Below are positions 34,427-43,840 of a stretch of DNA of 64,000 nt, one piece after another. Under the pieces are notes generated by a model. It was not told where the DNA came from and did no database searches. It was given only the letters and a program-made list of their open reading frames with translations. Positions within the stretch are counted from its first letter, which is position 1. Each line of letters starts with the position of its first letter. Made by a program: the position numbers and the translations under genes. The DNA comes from Georgenia sp. SYP-B2076 (lineage in GTDB: Bacteria > Actinomycetota > Actinomycetes > Actinomycetales > Actinomycetaceae), in NCBI RefSeq assembly GCF_003991205.1, contig NZ_RXOZ01000035.1:1-64000 (forward strand). Direction: 5' to 3'.

Positions 34427-35718
34427 GGGTCGAGGGTAGACGCCGCGGTCCGCCCAGGGCCGGGGCGTCGCGCCGCCCGGATGGCGAGCCCGAGCACGAG
34501 CACACCCAGCCCGGGCAGGACGGAGGCCGGCGGCAGGGACGCGACGAGGGCGAGGCAGCCCACGAGCCCGAGCACCTGCAGGGGCCGCGGGTACCGCCGC
34601 GCGTCGCCGCCCTGCGTGAGCGCCGCCAGGTTGGCGATGCCGTAGTAGAGCAGGACGCCGGTGGAACTGAAGCCGATGAGCTCGCGCACGTCGGCCACCA
34701 GCACGGCCACGACGACGATGGCCGCGACCCCCGCCTCCGCCCGCCGCGGGAGGTGGAAGCGGGGATGGACGGCCGCGAGCCAGACCGGCAGGTCGCGCTC
34801 GCGGGCCATAGCGAAGGCCGTGCGCCCGACCCCGGCGAGGAGGGCGAGGAGCGAGCCGAGGCACGCGACGGCCGCGCCGACCCGGACCACAGGGACGGCC
34901 CACCGCGCGCCCGCGGCGACGGCGTCGACGAGCGGTGCGGGGGAGGCTGCGAGCCTGTCCGGGCCCAGCGTGAGGAGCAGGGTGGCCGCGACGACGGCAT
35001 AGAGCGCGGCGACCAGGGCAAGCGCCGTGACGATCGCCCGCGGGATCGTCCGCTCCGGCTCGCGCACCTCCTCGCCGAGCGTCGCGATGCGCGCGTACCC
35101 CGCGAAGGCGAAGAAGATCAGCCCGGCCGCCTGCAGCACGCCCGCCGGGCCGCCCGCGCCGCCCGACCCGGCCGGGCCCACACCCGCGGCCCCCGCGCCC
35201 GCGCCGGCGGGGCCCCCGAGAAGCGCGCCCACCACGGCCACCGCGAGGGCGACCAGCACGACGGCCACGAGCCCCCTGGCCAGGGCCGCGGTCCGGGTGA
35301 TGCCGCGCCAGCCCACCGCCGTCAGCGCGACCACGGCCAGCGCCGCCACGGGGCGCTGCCACGGGCCGGGGACGGTGTACGCCGCGAAGGTGGTCGCCAT
35401 GGCGGCGCAGGAGGCGGTCTTGCCGATGACGAAGCACCAGCCCGCGGCGAAGCCCCACCACGGCCCCAGCCGCTCGCGGCCGTAGACGTACGTGCCGCCC
35501 GAGGTCGGGTACGCGGCCGCGAGCTGCGCGCTGGAGGTGGCGTTGCACAGGGCGACGACCACGGCGACCGCCAGCCCCGCGAGCAACCAGACGCCCGCGG
35601 CCCGGGCGGCGGGCGCGAAGACGGCGAAGACCCCGGCGCCGATCATCGCGCTCATGCCGAGCACGACGGCGTCGCGCAGGCCGAGGCGGCGGGCGAGGCC
35701 GCCGGGCGGGGTGCTCAC
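34423..35718 (-). CDS. APC-family amino-acid permease
   Basis: 431 residues, about 12 hydrophobic segments. LGLRDAVVLGMSAMIGAGVFAVFAPAA is the family helix 1 with the unwound GAGVF, PTSGGTYVYGRERLG is the helix 3 region, and GYARIATLGEEVREPERTIPRAI is the loop after helix 6. A run of Gly/Ala residues in the extracellular loop near 200 is unusual. The GTG at 35718 lies 7 bases after TACCCT, consistent with leaderless translation; the ~97 upstream codons of the open frame are not permease-like. It is followed by the acyltransferase-like gene with an ATGA overlap. Confidence 0.86.
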   Translation of the reverse strand: MSTPPGGLARRLGLRDAVVLGMSAMIGAGVFAVFAPAARAAGVWLLAGLAVAVVVALCNATSSAQLAAAYPTSGGTYVYGRERLGPWWGFAAGWCFVIGKTASCAAMATTFAAYTVPGPWQRPVAALAVVALTAVGWRGITRTAALARGLVAVVLVALAVAVVGALLGGPAGAGAGAAGVGPAGSGGAGGPAGVLQAAGLIFFAFAGYARIATLGEEVREPERTIPRAIVTALALVAALYAVVAATLLLTLGPDRLAASPAPLVDAVAAGARWAVPVVRVGAAVACLGSLLALLAGVGRTAFAMARERDLPVWLAAVHPRFHLPRRAEAGVAAIVVVAVLVADVRELIGFSSTGVLLYYGIANLAALTQGGDARRYPRPLQVLGLVGCLALVASLPPASVLPGLGVLVLGLAIRAARRPGPGRTAASTLDP

Positions 35719-35876
35719 GGCCGGCAGGGTAGCGCCCGCGGGTGGCCCGCAGCAGGCGGGCACGGCCGCCGGCCGCGATCGGGTGTCACGGCCGGCCGCC
35801 TGGTGGCCGCGGTCGTGGCCGCGGCGTCGGTCTCCGGCCCGCGGCGGCTTCCGCCGGTCCGGGGTGCGGCGACGCG

Positions 35877-36434
35877 CTACCAGCGGTGCGCGACGTCGAC
35901 GACGAGCATGGAGGTGTGGTGCGGTCCGTTCAGGACGAACACGCGGAAGGGCAGGCGTGCGCGCACGCCGAGCCCGACGGTGGTGACGCCCTCGAAGCTG
36001 CCGGCCCACGCGACCTGACGGAAGGTCCGGAAGCCCGAGACACGCACCAGGTGCTGCTTGTCGGCGGGGACGTACGACGCGTGACCGGACGGCGTGTTGG
36101 CGTGCACGTCCGCGGTGACCTGGAGCTTGGCGCCGCCGCGGAGCGGGACGACGTCGCCGCGCGGGTCGTTGACGACGTTCTTGACGTACCTGACGTCGTA
36201 GCCGGAGACGCGTCCGCCACGGACGTCCAGGACCAGCCGGTCGAAGCAGGCGTGCCGCCCCGCCCGGACGTTGGTGAGGTACTCCTCACCGGTCACGGAG
36301 CCCGACCGCTTCTCGGACGAGCCCCAGTGGATCCCGCAGAAAGGCGCGGCCTGGGCGGCCGTGGCTGCGGGAGCGACGAGTGCCAGCCCGAAGACCAGCA
36401 CGAGCAACATCTTGACAAGACGCCTCATGACCAT
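35877..36434 (-). CDS. Secreted protein with AMIN-like domain
   Basis: 185 residues. An N-terminal signal peptide (RRLVKMLLVLVFGLALVAPAATAAQA) would be cleaved near residue 30. The mature part has the beta-rich AMIN-like layout: RAGRHACFDRLVLDVRGG, then YDVRYV, and a final LPFRVFVLNGPHHTSMLVVDV. AMIN-like domains are thought to target proteins to the cell envelope. The protein at 52133-52804 in this window has the same domain. Two cysteines (about 33 and 63) could form a disulfide. GAGAGG lies 5 bases before the ATG at 36434; a second ATG two codons on is also possible. Confidence 0.75.
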   Translation of the reverse strand: MVMRRLVKMLLVLVFGLALVAPAATAAQAAPFCGIHWGSSEKRSGSVTGEEYLTNVRAGRHACFDRLVLDVRGGRVSGYDVRYVKNVVNDPRGDVVPLRGGAKLQVTADVHANTPSGHASYVPADKQHLVRVSGFRTFRQVAWAGSFEGVTTVGLGVRARLPFRVFVLNGPHHTSMLVVDVAHRW

Positions 36435-36551
36435 CGCCTCTCAGAAACCCCCTGCAAGGCACGACGCTACGCTCGACGACAGGTGTCGGACCCTATGCGT
36501 TCGGCGTCGATGCGGTAACAATCCCCCAGGCCTGTGGGGGCAGGGTGCGGG

Positions 36552-37496
36552 CTATATGGGGGATGAGCCGACCAGGGCGGAGGTGGCTGCCAGCAGCCGC
36601 TCGCGGAGCGGCTCGGCACGCTCGCTGAAGCCGCGCTGTGCCGCGATGTACTCCGCCCGGCCCGCCCCGGTCTCGATCCGCACCGGTGCGCGGCCGAGCG
36701 CGCTCAGGTCGTAGGGCGAGGCCCGCATGTCGAGGACACGGATGTCCCGCGCGAGCACGAAGCAGTCCAGCAGCAGTGCGCCGGGGCACGCCGGGCCGAG
36801 CTTGAGGGCGTGCCTGAGCAGGTCCATGTTGGCGTGGAGGCAGCCGGGCTGCTCCATGGCCTGCTGGGTCCCGCGGCTGGGCCGGAGTCGGTTCAGCGGG
36901 CGCGCCGGCGTCGTGAAGAACCGGAAGGCGTCGAAGTGGCTGCACCGGATCGGGTGCGCCTCGACGACCGCGTCGGTGCCCGCCTGGCCCAGCCGCAGGG
37001 GCAGCGGGTGCCGGTGGGCCTCCTGGCGGTAGACCATCGCCCACTCGTGCAGCCCGAGGCAGCCCAGGTGCGGGGTGCGCGAGGCCGTGCGCTGCAAGAG
37101 GCCGTGGATCCACCGCACCCCGTCGCCGCGGTCGGCCATGAAGGCCACCGTGTCCAGCGTCACCGCGCGGACGCCGGCGACGTCGACCTCGTGGTGCCAG
37201 CGCCAGGCGGCCCTGTCCTCCACCTGGACGTCCTCCGCGGCCCCGCCCCGGCCGCCGCCGTCGGAGGGGGCGGCCGCGAGGGCGACGCCGGCGCCCGGGT
37301 GCCACCGCCGCAGCTGGGCCGGGCGCAGGCTGTAGTAGTCGAACAGAAAGTCCTCGACGGGGTCCTTCGCGTGCTGGGAGGCGCGCGCCCGGCGCCCCGC
37401 GGTCAGGTCGTCGGCGCGGGCCGCGTGCGCGGCGGCCGCGGCGACCCAGGCGTCCCGGGGGACCGGCGCCCGGCAGGGCTCGACGCGCGCGGACAT
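36552..37496 (-). CDS. Putative 3-methyladenine DNA glycosylase-like protein (actinobacterial)
   Basis: 314 residues. The segments QHAKDPVEDFLFDYYSLRPAQL, LGLHEWAMVYRQ, IRCSHFDAFRFFT and EQPGCLHANMDLLRHALKLGP recall a group of actinobacterial proteins that carry this name in databases. I see no helix-hairpin-helix or AAG-type active site, so the enzymatic label is weak. Soluble, no signal peptide. ATG 37496 lies 7 bases after TACCCT (leaderless pattern). It is divergent from the FAH-family gene. Confidence 0.55.
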   Translation of the reverse strand: MSARVEPCRAPVPRDAWVAAAAAHAARADDLTAGRRARASQHAKDPVEDFLFDYYSLRPAQLRRWHPGAGVALAAAPSDGGGRGGAAEDVQVEDRAAWRWHHEVDVAGVRAVTLDTVAFMADRGDGVRWIHGLLQRTASRTPHLGCLGLHEWAMVYRQEAHRHPLPLRLGQAGTDAVVEAHPIRCSHFDAFRFFTTPARPLNRLRPSRGTQQAMEQPGCLHANMDLLRHALKLGPACPGALLLDCFVLARDIRVLDMRASPYDLSALGRAPVRIETGAGRAEYIAAQRGFSERAEPLRERLLAATSALVGSSPI

Positions 37497-37639
37497 GCCC
37501 ACCAGGGTAGGCGGCGCAGGTGTCGGCCCGCGCCGCCCGCACCGCGTCGACGAGGCGGCACTACCGGCGTGCCGCGAGCGCCGACGAGGCGCAGGCCTCA
37601 CCCGCGCGCCGCCGGGACCGCGCCAACTAGTGTGGCCGC

Positions 37640-38413
37640 ATGCGCATCGCACGGTTCACGGCGGGGGAGAACCCCCATTACGGCATCCTCGACGAGGAGA
37701 CGAACGAGCTGATCGTCCTCAAGGGCGACCCCATCTACGGCGACCTGGACACCACCGGCCGGCGGGTCAAGGTGGACGAGGTCCGGCTCCTCTCCCCGGT
37801 CATCCCCCGCTCGAAGGTCATCGGCATCGGACGCAACTACGCCGACCACGCCGCCGAGCTGGGCAACGAAGTCCCCGAGGAGCCCATCGTGTTCCTCAAG
37901 CCGAACACCTCGGTCATCGGCCCGGACGACCCGATCGTGCTGCCCCCGTACTCCCAGGAGGTCCACCACGAGGCCGAGCTCGCCGTCGTCATCTCCCGGC
38001 TGTGCAAGTACGTGCCGGTCGAGAAGGCCGACGACGTCATCTTCGGCTATACGGTCGCCAACGACGTCACGGCGCGTGACGTGCAGCGGACCGACGGGCA
38101 GTGGACGCGCGGCAAGGCGTTCGACACGTCGTGCCCGCTGGGCCCGTACATCGCCCTGGACCTCGACGTCAGCGACCTGGCCGTGCGCGCCCGCGTGGAC
38201 GGCGAGCTCCGCCAGGACGGGCGCACGAGCCAGCTCGTCCGCTCCGTCCCGGAGCTGGTCGCCTACGTCTCGTCGATCTTCACGCTGCTGCCCGGGGACG
38301 TCATCCTCACCGGCACCCCCGCCGGGGTAGGCCCCATCACGGTGGGCCAGCGCGTCGAGGTCGAGGTCGAGGGCATCGGCGCGATGTCCAACCCCGTCGT
38401 CCGCCGCGACTGA
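37640..38413 (+). CDS. Fumarylacetoacetate hydrolase (FAH) family protein
   Basis: 257 residues. The FAH core starts at VIGIGRNYADHAAELG and contains the metal ligands in VHHEAELAVVISR and GYTVANDVTARDVQ; GKAFDTSCPLGPYI and LLPGDVILTGTPAGVGP complete it. Members hydrolyse acylpyruvates or decarboxylate oxaloacetate, or act on catechol meta-cleavage products; no pathway neighbour points to one. TAGTGT lies 6 bases before the ATG, so the message is probably leaderless. A short N-terminal domain of ~55 residues precedes the core, as in YcgM-like proteins. Confidence 0.88.
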   Translation: MRIARFTAGENPHYGILDEETNELIVLKGDPIYGDLDTTGRRVKVDEVRLLSPVIPRSKVIGIGRNYADHAAELGNEVPEEPIVFLKPNTSVIGPDDPIVLPPYSQEVHHEAELAVVISRLCKYVPVEKADDVIFGYTVANDVTARDVQRTDGQWTRGKAFDTSCPLGPYIALDLDVSDLAVRARVDGELRQDGRTSQLVRSVPELVAYVSSIFTLLPGDVILTGTPAGVGPITVGQRVEVEVEGIGAMSNPVVRRD

Positions 38414-38487
38414 CACCGTCGGGGGCGCCGCCGGGGCCGCGATCGGCCCGGCCCGCGCCGCCAGGGCGCGGCTAGGCTGGTCGCACC

Positions 38488-40020
38488 ATGGAGAACACCA
38501 CTGAAGCCCCCACGCCCACCGGTTCCGCCATCCGGGTGCGGTTCTGCCCCTCACCGACCGGCACCCCCCACGTCGGCCTGATCCGCACCGCCCTGTTCAA
38601 CTGGGCGTACGCGCGCCACGTGGGCGGCACCTTCGTCTTCCGCATCGAGGACACCGACCCGGAGCGCGACTCCGAGGAGAGCTACAACCAGCTCCTGGAC
38701 GCGCTGCGCTGGCTCGGCCTGGACTGGGACGAGGGCGTGGAGGTCGGCGGCCCGTACGGGCCCTACCGGCAGTCCGAGCGCATGGACGTCTACCGCGATG
38801 TCGCGGCGCGTCTGCTCGCGGGCGGGTACGCGTACGAGTCCTTCTCCACCACGGAGGAGATCGAGGCGCGCCACCGGGCGGCCGGGCGCGACCCGAAGCT
38901 CGGCTACGACGGCTTCGACCGTGACCTGACGGACGAGCAGAAGGCCGCCTACCGCGCGGAGGGCCGCCAGCCGGTGCTGCGCGTGCGCATGCCCGAGACC
39001 GACGTCACGTTCACCGACGTCGTCCGCGGCGACGTGACGTTCAAGGGCGGGTCCATCCCCGACTTCGTCATCGTCCGCGGCAACGGCTTCCCGCTGTACA
39101 CGCTGACCAACCCGGTCGACGACGCCCTGATGGGCATCACCCACGTGCTGCGCGGCGAGGACCTGCTCTCCTCCACCCCGCGCCAGGTGGTCCTGTACCA
39201 GGCGCTGCTCGACCTGGGCGTCGCGACCGTCATGCCGGTCTTCGGGCACCTGCCCTACGTCATGGGGGAGGGCAACAAGAAGCTGTCCAAGCGGGACCCC
39301 GAGTCCAACCTCTTCCTCCACCGGGAGCGCGGCTTCACGCCCGAGGGGCTGCTCAACTACCTCGCCCTGCTCGGCTGGGGCATCTCCGCGGACAATGACA
39401 TCTTCTCCAAGGACGAGATGGTCGCGGCCTTCGACGTTGCCGACGTCAACCCGAACCCCGCGCGGTTCGACCTGAAGAAGGCCGAGGCCATCAACGCCAC
39501 CCACCTGCGCATGCTCGCCCCGGAGGACTTCCGGTCCCGGCTGGTGCCGTACCTGCACGCCGCCGGCCTCGTCTCCGCCGAGACCTACGGCGCGCTCACG
39601 CCCCGCGAGCAGGAGATCCTCACCCAGTCCGCGCCCCTGGTCCAGGAGCGCATGACGCTCCTGGGCGAGGCGCCCGGGATGCTCGGCTTCCTCTTCGTCG
39701 GCGACGACGCGCACACGATCGAGCCGTCCGCGCTCGCCGCGCTCCGCCCGGAGGCGCCCCAGGTGCTCGAGGCGAGCATCGCCGCCGTCGACGCCCTGCC
39801 CGAGCTCTCCACCGAGGCCGCGGAGCAGGCCCTGCGCGCGGCTGTGGTCGACGGCCTCGGCATCAAGCCGAAGTTCGCGTTCGCGCCGCTGCGGACGGCC
39901 GTGACCGGACGGCGCGTCTCGCCGCCGCTGTTCGAGTCGATGGAGATCCTCGGGCGGGACTCGACGCTCGCGAGGCTGCGCGCCCTGCACGCCCAGCTGG
40001 CCGCCCAGCCCTCCGCGTAG
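38488..40020 (+). CDS. gltX: Glutamate--tRNA ligase
   Basis: 510-residue class I synthetase. HIGH-type motif [10 protein letters not shown] at 22-31, KMSKS-type KLSKR at 265-269, then a helical anticodon-binding domain. It charges tRNA-Glu and, in bacteria that make Gln-tRNA by the GatCAB route, also tRNA-Gln. The genes for one tRNA-Gln and two tRNA-Glu lie directly downstream, which fits a non-discriminating enzyme, although this window does not show whether glnS exists. TAGGCT 9 bases before the ATG gives a very short or no leader. Confidence 0.96.
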   Translation: MENTTEAPTPTGSAIRVRFCPSPTGTPHVGLIRTALFNWAYARHVGGTFVFRIEDTDPERDSEESYNQLLDALRWLGLDWDEGVEVGGPYGPYRQSERMDVYRDVAARLLAGGYAYESFSTTEEIEARHRAAGRDPKLGYDGFDRDLTDEQKAAYRAEGRQPVLRVRMPETDVTFTDVVRGDVTFKGGSIPDFVIVRGNGFPLYTLTNPVDDALMGITHVLRGEDLLSSTPRQVVLYQALLDLGVATVMPVFGHLPYVMGEGNKKLSKRDPESNLFLHRERGFTPEGLLNYLALLGWGISADNDIFSKDEMVAAFDVADVNPNPARFDLKKAEAINATHLRMLAPEDFRSRLVPYLHAAGLVSAETYGALTPREQEILTQSAPLVQERMTLLGEAPGMLGFLFVGDDAHTIEPSALAALRPEAPQVLEASIAAVDALPELSTEAAEQALRAAVVDGLGIKPKFAFAPLRTAVTGRRVSPPLFESMEILGRDSTLARLRALHAQLAAQPSA

Positions 40021-40148
40021 ATCCGCGACGGCGGCCGGTCACCCCGGTGGCCGGCCGTCGTCGTGCCCGGCGTCCGAGCGGGACGCGTGACCGGCGTCAC
40101 GGGCCGGTGGCGCGGGCGGTGAGGTCGGTCACGAATGGCCTTCCTGGT

Positions 40149-40177
40149 TTGGTCCAGCCCCGACGCTCGGGTAATGT
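40149..40177 (+). promoter_or_regulatory. Promoter of the tRNA cluster
   Basis: TTGGTC (40149-40154), a 17-bp spacer and TAATGT (40172-40177), the best -35/-10 pair in this part of the window, about 50 bases before tRNA-Gln. Confidence 0.7.
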
Positions 40178-40234
40178 CTCTCGTCGGTAAGGCATCCGCC
40201 CCGCAGCTGCGGGAGCACGGAAGTCATACCTCCG

Positions 40235-40306
40235 TGGGGTATGGTGTAATTGGCAGCACGACTGGTTCTGGTCCAGTTAGTCTAGGTTCGAGTCCTGGTA
40301 CCCCAG
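40235..40306 (+). tRNA. tRNA-Gln (anticodon CTG)
   Basis: 72 bases. Acceptor TGGGGTA pairs with TACCCCA. The anticodon stem ACTGG/CCAGT carries loop TTCTGGT with CTG at 40268-40270. The T arm contains GGTTCGAGTCC. The discriminator base is G and CCA is not encoded. Confidence 0.95.
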
Positions 40307-40354
40307 CGAGCGGCTGGTGCGCGAGCATCGGCCGTCAGGCACCTCGGGTGCCGA

Positions 40355-40427
40355 GCCCCCATCGTTTAGTGGCCTAGGACACCGCCCTCTCACGGCGGCG
40401 GCGCCGGTTCGAATCCGGCTGGGGGTA
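40355..40427 (+). tRNA. tRNA-Glu (anticodon CTC), copy 1
   Basis: 73 bases. Acceptor GCCCCCA pairs with TGGGGGT (terminal G-U). The anticodon stem CCGCC/GGCGG carries loop CTCTCAC, anticodon CTC. The T arm contains GGTTCGAATCC. CCA is not encoded. It is 48 bases after tRNA-Gln and identical to the copy at 40665. Confidence 0.96.
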
Positions 40428-40433
40428 CGACCG

Positions 40434-40468
40434 GCGAGGGCCCCGCGAGAGCGGGGCCCTCGCTGTTT
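40434..40468 (+). terminator. Terminator after the first tRNA-Glu
   Basis: A 13-bp perfect stem (GCGAGGGCCCCGC with GCGGGGCCCTCGC), GAGA loop, then TGTTTT. It separates the first two tRNA genes from the second tRNA-Glu. Confidence 0.92.
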
Positions 40469-40616
40469 TCCCGGCACGCACGAGCCGCCACTTCGTGCCG
40501 CCGGCTCGGGCGTGCTGCCAGTCTTGCTCGGCGGCCGGCTCGGGCGGCGTCGGCCTGTGCGTGAGGTCACAGCGGCAAGGGACGCCCTCGGGTCGAATGT
40601 GCGGGAGGGGCTCTGG

Positions 40617-40622
40617 TAGTCT
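40617..40622 (+). promoter_or_regulatory. Candidate -10 box of the second tRNA-Glu
   Basis: TAGTCT, 43 bases before the tRNA. The terminator at 40434-40468 implies that this gene needs its own promoter; the -35 is weak. Confidence 0.4.
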
Positions 40623-40664
40623 CTTCTGAGCCGCCGCGAGGTGGTGACAAAACAAAACACACAC

Positions 40665-40737
40665 GCCCCCATCGTTTAGTGGCCTAGGACACCGCCCTCT
40701 CACGGCGGCGGCGCCGGTTCGAATCCGGCTGGGGGTA
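40665..40737 (+). tRNA. tRNA-Glu (anticodon CTC), copy 2
   Basis: 73 bases, identical to the copy 310 bases upstream, including the terminal G-U pair and the A discriminator. The sequences around the two copies differ, so the duplication is limited to the gene and a few flanking bases. Confidence 0.96.
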
Positions 40738-40744
40738 CTCCGGG

Positions 40745-40776
40745 CGAAGGCCCCGCACCACGGTGCGGGGCCTTCG
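40745..40776 (+). terminator. Hairpin after the second tRNA-Glu
   Basis: CGAAGGCCCCGCA pairs with TGCGGGGCCTTCG around a 6-base loop, 8 bases after the tRNA. No long T tract follows. Confidence 0.75.
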
Positions 40777-40842
40777 TCGTGCCTGGCCCGGCGTCGTGCC
40801 AGGCCCGTCGTGGCCGGGCCCGTCGTGCCGAGTCCGCCGGGG

Positions 40843-40880
40843 ACGACGAAGGCCCCCGTCCCGCGGGACGGAGGCCTTCG
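40843..40880 (-). terminator. Terminator of the IclR regulator gene
   Basis: GAAGGCC-CCGTCCC pairs with GGGACGG-GGCCTTC, with single-base mismatches, 17 bases after the regulator's stop on the minus strand. Confidence 0.65.
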
Positions 40881-40896
40881 CATCGCAGGGGCGGGT

Positions 40897-41619
40897 TCAG
40901 CCTTCCTCGGTGCGCTTGAGCACCTCGGTGAGCCGGTTTGCGGAGGCGACGACGGCGGCCGCGTGCAGGCGGCCGGGCTGGCGGCCCATGCGCTCGATCG
41001 GGCCCGAGATCGAGACCGCGGCGAGCACGCGGCCGGACGGCCCCCGCACGGGCGCGGAGATCGAGGCCACGCCGGGCTCGCGCTCGGCGACCGACTGCGC
41101 CCACCCGCGCCGGCGGACGGCGGAGAGCACCGTGGCGGTGAAGTTGGCGCCGTGCAGGCCGCGGTGGAGCCGGTCCGGCTCCTCCCACGCCAGCAGCACC
41201 TGGGCGGCCGAGCCCGCCAGCATGCTGAGCGTGGCACCCACCGGGATGGAGTCGCGCAGGCCCATGGGGCGCTCCGCGGCGGCGACGCAGATGCGCTGGT
41301 CGCCCTGGCGGCGGTAGAGCTGCGCGCTCTCGTTGGTGTGGTCGCGCAGCGCCGTGAGCACGGGCCCGGCCGCGGCGAGCAGCCGGTCCTCGCCGGCCGC
41401 CGAGGCCAGCTCTGCGAGCCGGGGACCGAGGATGAACCGTCCCTGGATGTCGCGCGCGACGAGGCGGTGGTGCTCGAGCGCGACGGCGAGGCGATGCGCC
41501 GTCGGGCGGGCGAGATGGGTGGCGCTTACAAGCTGGGCGAGGGTCGCAGGCCCGGCCTCTAGCGCACCAAGAACCGTGGCAGCCTTGTCAAGGACGCCGA
41601 CTCCGCTAGAGTTGTCCAT
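40897..41619 (-). CDS. IclR-family regulator (NdgR/LtbR type) divergent from leuCD
   Basis: 240 residues. A winged helix-turn-helix occupies the first ~65 residues ([39 protein letters not shown]). The IclR effector domain follows ([43 protein letters not shown]). The gene beside and divergent from leuC marks it as the orthologue of Streptomyces NdgR and Corynebacterium LtbR, which control leuCD and other amino-acid genes. The intergenic region has a perfect 8-5-8 inverted repeat suited to a dimer. The ATG at 41619 is fixed by the inverted repeat and the promoter region directly upstream. Confidence 0.9.
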   Translation of the reverse strand: MDNSSGVGVLDKAATVLGALEAGPATLAQLVSATHLARPTAHRLAVALEHHRLVARDIQGRFILGPRLAELASAAGEDRLLAAAGPVLTALRDHTNESAQLYRRQGDQRICVAAAERPMGLRDSIPVGATLSMLAGSAAQVLLAWEEPDRLHRGLHGANFTATVLSAVRRRGWAQSVAEREPGVASISAPVRGPSGRVLAAVSISGPIERMGRQPGRLHAAAVVASANRLTEVLKRTEEG

Positions 41620-41624
41620 GGATC

Positions 41625-41652
41625 GATATTCGCATCTCAGTGAGTGAGATGC
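41625..41652 (+). promoter_or_regulatory. Candidate leuC promoter and IclR operator
   Basis: GCATCTCA (41632-41639) and TGAGATGC (41645-41652) form a perfect 8-bp inverted repeat with 5 bases between. It begins just after GATATT (41625-41630), a -10 candidate for leuC, so a bound regulator would sit on the transcription start. Confidence 0.62.
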
Positions 41653-41708
41653 AAGCGCGGATGGCGAGACGGCCCAAGGTGGGGCGTGGCCCAGGAGGAG
41701 AGAACGCG

Positions 41709-43136
41709 ATGAGCGGAACGCTGGCCGAGAAGGTCTGGGACGCGCACGTGGTGCGCAAGGGCACCGACGGAGCGCCCGACCTTCTCTACATCGACCTCCA
41801 CCTCGTGCACGAGGTGACCAGCCCGCAGGCCTTCGAGGGTCTGCGGCTGGCCGGGCGCGGCGTGCGCCGGCCGGACCTCACGATCGCGACGGAGGACCAC
41901 AACACCCCGACGCTGAACATCGACCGGCCGATCGCTGACCCGACGAGCCGCACCCAGATCCAGACGCTGCGCAACAACGCCGCGGAGTTCGGCATCCGCC
42001 TGCACTCCCTGGGCGACGCCGACCAGGGCATCGTGCACGTCGTGGGCCCGCAGCTCGGCCTGACGATGCCGGGCCTGACCGTCGTCTGCGGCGACTCCCA
42101 CACCTCCACGCACGGCGCGTTCGGCGCCCTCGCCTTCGGCATCGGCACCTCCGAGGTCGAGCACGTCCTCGCCACCCAGACGCTGCCGCTGGCGCCGTTC
42201 AAGACGATGGCGATCAACGTCGACGGCACGCTGCGCCCCGGCACGACCGCCAAGGACATCATCCTGGCGATCATCGCGAAGATCGGCACCGGCGGCGGCC
42301 AGGGCTACGTCCTGGAGTACCGCGGTGAGGCCATCCGGAACCTCTCGATGGAGGCGCGGATGACCATCTGCAACATGTCGATCGAGGCCGGCGCCCGCGC
42401 CGGCATGATCGCCCCCGACGAGACGACCTTCGAGTACATCAAGGGACGCCCGCACGCCCCCGAGGGCGCCGACTGGGACGCCGCCGTCGAGTACTGGAAG
42501 ACGCTGCGCTCCGACGACGACGCCGTCTTCGACGTCGAGGTGAGCCTCGACGCCGACTCGCTCGAGCCGTTCGTCACGTGGGGCACCAACCCGGGCCAGG
42601 GGCTGCCGCTGTCCGCCTCGGTGCCCGACCCGGTCGACATCCCCGAGGAGGGGCCGCGCAAGGCCGCCGAGCGGGCTCTGGAGTACATGGGCCTGGTCCC
42701 GGGCACGCCGCTGAAGGACATCCACGTCGACACCGTCTTCATCGGCTCCTGCACGAACGGCCGCATCGAGGACCTGCGCGCCGTCGCCGACATCGTCAAG
42801 GGCCGCACGAAGGCCGACGACGTGCGCGTCCTCGTGGTGCCGGGCTCGGCGCGCGTGCGCCTGCAGGCCGAGTCCGAGGGCCTCGACAAGGTCTTCCTCG
42901 ACTTCGGCGCCGAGTGGCGCAACGCGGGCTGCTCGATGTGCCTGGGCATGAACCCCGACCAGCTCAAGCCGGGCGAGCGCGCGGCCTCGACGTCAAACCG
43001 CAACTTCGAGGGACGCCAGGGAAAGGGCGGCCGCACCCACCTCGTGTCCCCGCTGGTCGCCGCGGCCACCGCGATCCGCGGCACGCTGTCGGCCCCCGCG
43101 GACCTCGCCGCGCCCGCCCAGCCCGTCAACGCCTGA
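41709..43136 (+). CDS. leuC: 3-isopropylmalate dehydratase large subunit
   Basis: 475 residues, aconitase superfamily. The [4Fe-4S] ligands are C348 (IGSCTNGR), C408 and C411 ([11 protein letters not shown]). It isomerises 2- to 3-isopropylmalate with LeuD. The same pair can convert citramalate to 3-methylmalate, needed by the cimA route in this genome. ATG 41709 follows AGGAGGAG; the longer frame from 41640 begins inside the operator and is unlikely. leuD follows after 20 bases. Confidence 0.97.
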   Translation: MSGTLAEKVWDAHVVRKGTDGAPDLLYIDLHLVHEVTSPQAFEGLRLAGRGVRRPDLTIATEDHNTPTLNIDRPIADPTSRTQIQTLRNNAAEFGIRLHSLGDADQGIVHVVGPQLGLTMPGLTVVCGDSHTSTHGAFGALAFGIGTSEVEHVLATQTLPLAPFKTMAINVDGTLRPGTTAKDIILAIIAKIGTGGGQGYVLEYRGEAIRNLSMEARMTICNMSIEAGARAGMIAPDETTFEYIKGRPHAPEGADWDAAVEYWKTLRSDDDAVFDVEVSLDADSLEPFVTWGTNPGQGLPLSASVPDPVDIPEEGPRKAAERALEYMGLVPGTPLKDIHVDTVFIGSCTNGRIEDLRAVADIVKGRTKADDVRVLVVPGSARVRLQAESEGLDKVFLDFGAEWRNAGCSMCLGMNPDQLKPGERAASTSNRNFEGRQGKGGRTHLVSPLVAAATAIRGTLSAPADLAAPAQPVNA

Positions 43137-43156
43137 GCCTGAAGGAGAGCACGACG

Positions 43157-43840
43157 ATGGAGAAGTTCACCCAGCACACCGGCGTCGGCGTCCCGCTGCG
43201 GCGCAGCAACGTCGACACCGACCAGATCATCCCGGCCGTCTACCTCAAGCGGGTCACCCGGACCGGCTTCGAGGACGCCCTCTTCGCCGCCTGGCGCGGC
43301 GACCCGGACTTCGTCCTCAACCAGCCCGCCTACTCGGCCGGCTCGGTGCTCGTGGCCGGTCACGACTTCGGCACCGGCTCCTCGCGCGAGCACGCCGTGT
43401 GGGCGCTGAAGGACTACGGCTTCCGCGTCGTCCTCGCGCCGCGCTTCGCGGACATCTTCCGCGGCAACGCCGGCAAGCAGGGCCTCGTGGCCGGCGTCAT
43501 CAGCCAGGAGGACGCCGAGATGATCTGGAAGGTGCTCGAGAACGCCCCGGGCACCGAGATCACGGTCGACCTCGAGCACCGGACCGTGGTGTGCGGGGAC
43601 GTGCACGCCACCTTCCAGATCGACGACTACACCCGCTGGCGGCTGCTCGAGGGCCTGGACGACATCGGCCTGACCCTGAAGAACGAGCCGGACATCACCG
43701 CCTACGAGCAGACGCGGGCGACGTGGCGCCCGAAGACCCTGCCCGCCAAGCACCTGCCGCCCGTCCACATCATGGCGGCGCGCCCGGTGGGCGGCGACGG
43801 CGAGGGCCTGCCCGCCCACGCCGACGCCCCGCTCGCCTGA
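43157..43840 (+). CDS. leuD: 3-isopropylmalate dehydratase small subunit
   Basis: 227 residues, slightly longer than the usual ~200 because of a hydrophilic tail ([20 protein letters not shown]). The swivel domain has [16 protein letters not shown], the substrate loop [18 protein letters not shown], and [17 protein letters not shown]. It pairs with LeuC. GAAGGAG lies 9 bases before the ATG. The stop codon is the first TGA of a 14-bp tandem repeat that gives further TGAs in the other frames. Confidence 0.96.
   Translation: MEKFTQHTGVGVPLRRSNVDTDQIIPAVYLKRVTRTGFEDALFAAWRGDPDFVLNQPAYSAGSVLVAGHDFGTGSSREHAVWALKDYGFRVVLAPRFADIFRGNAGKQGLVAGVISQEDAEMIWKVLENAPGTEITVDLEHRTVVCGDVHATFQIDDYTRWRLLEGLDDIGLTLKNEPDITAYEQTRATWRPKTLPAKHLPPVHIMAARPVGGDGEGLPAHADAPLA

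Noticed and set aside
36552-37496. Firm assignment as 3-methyladenine DNA glycosylase
   Set aside because: Only a remembered family resemblance supports it; neither an HhH motif nor an AAG active site is visible, so it is listed as putative.
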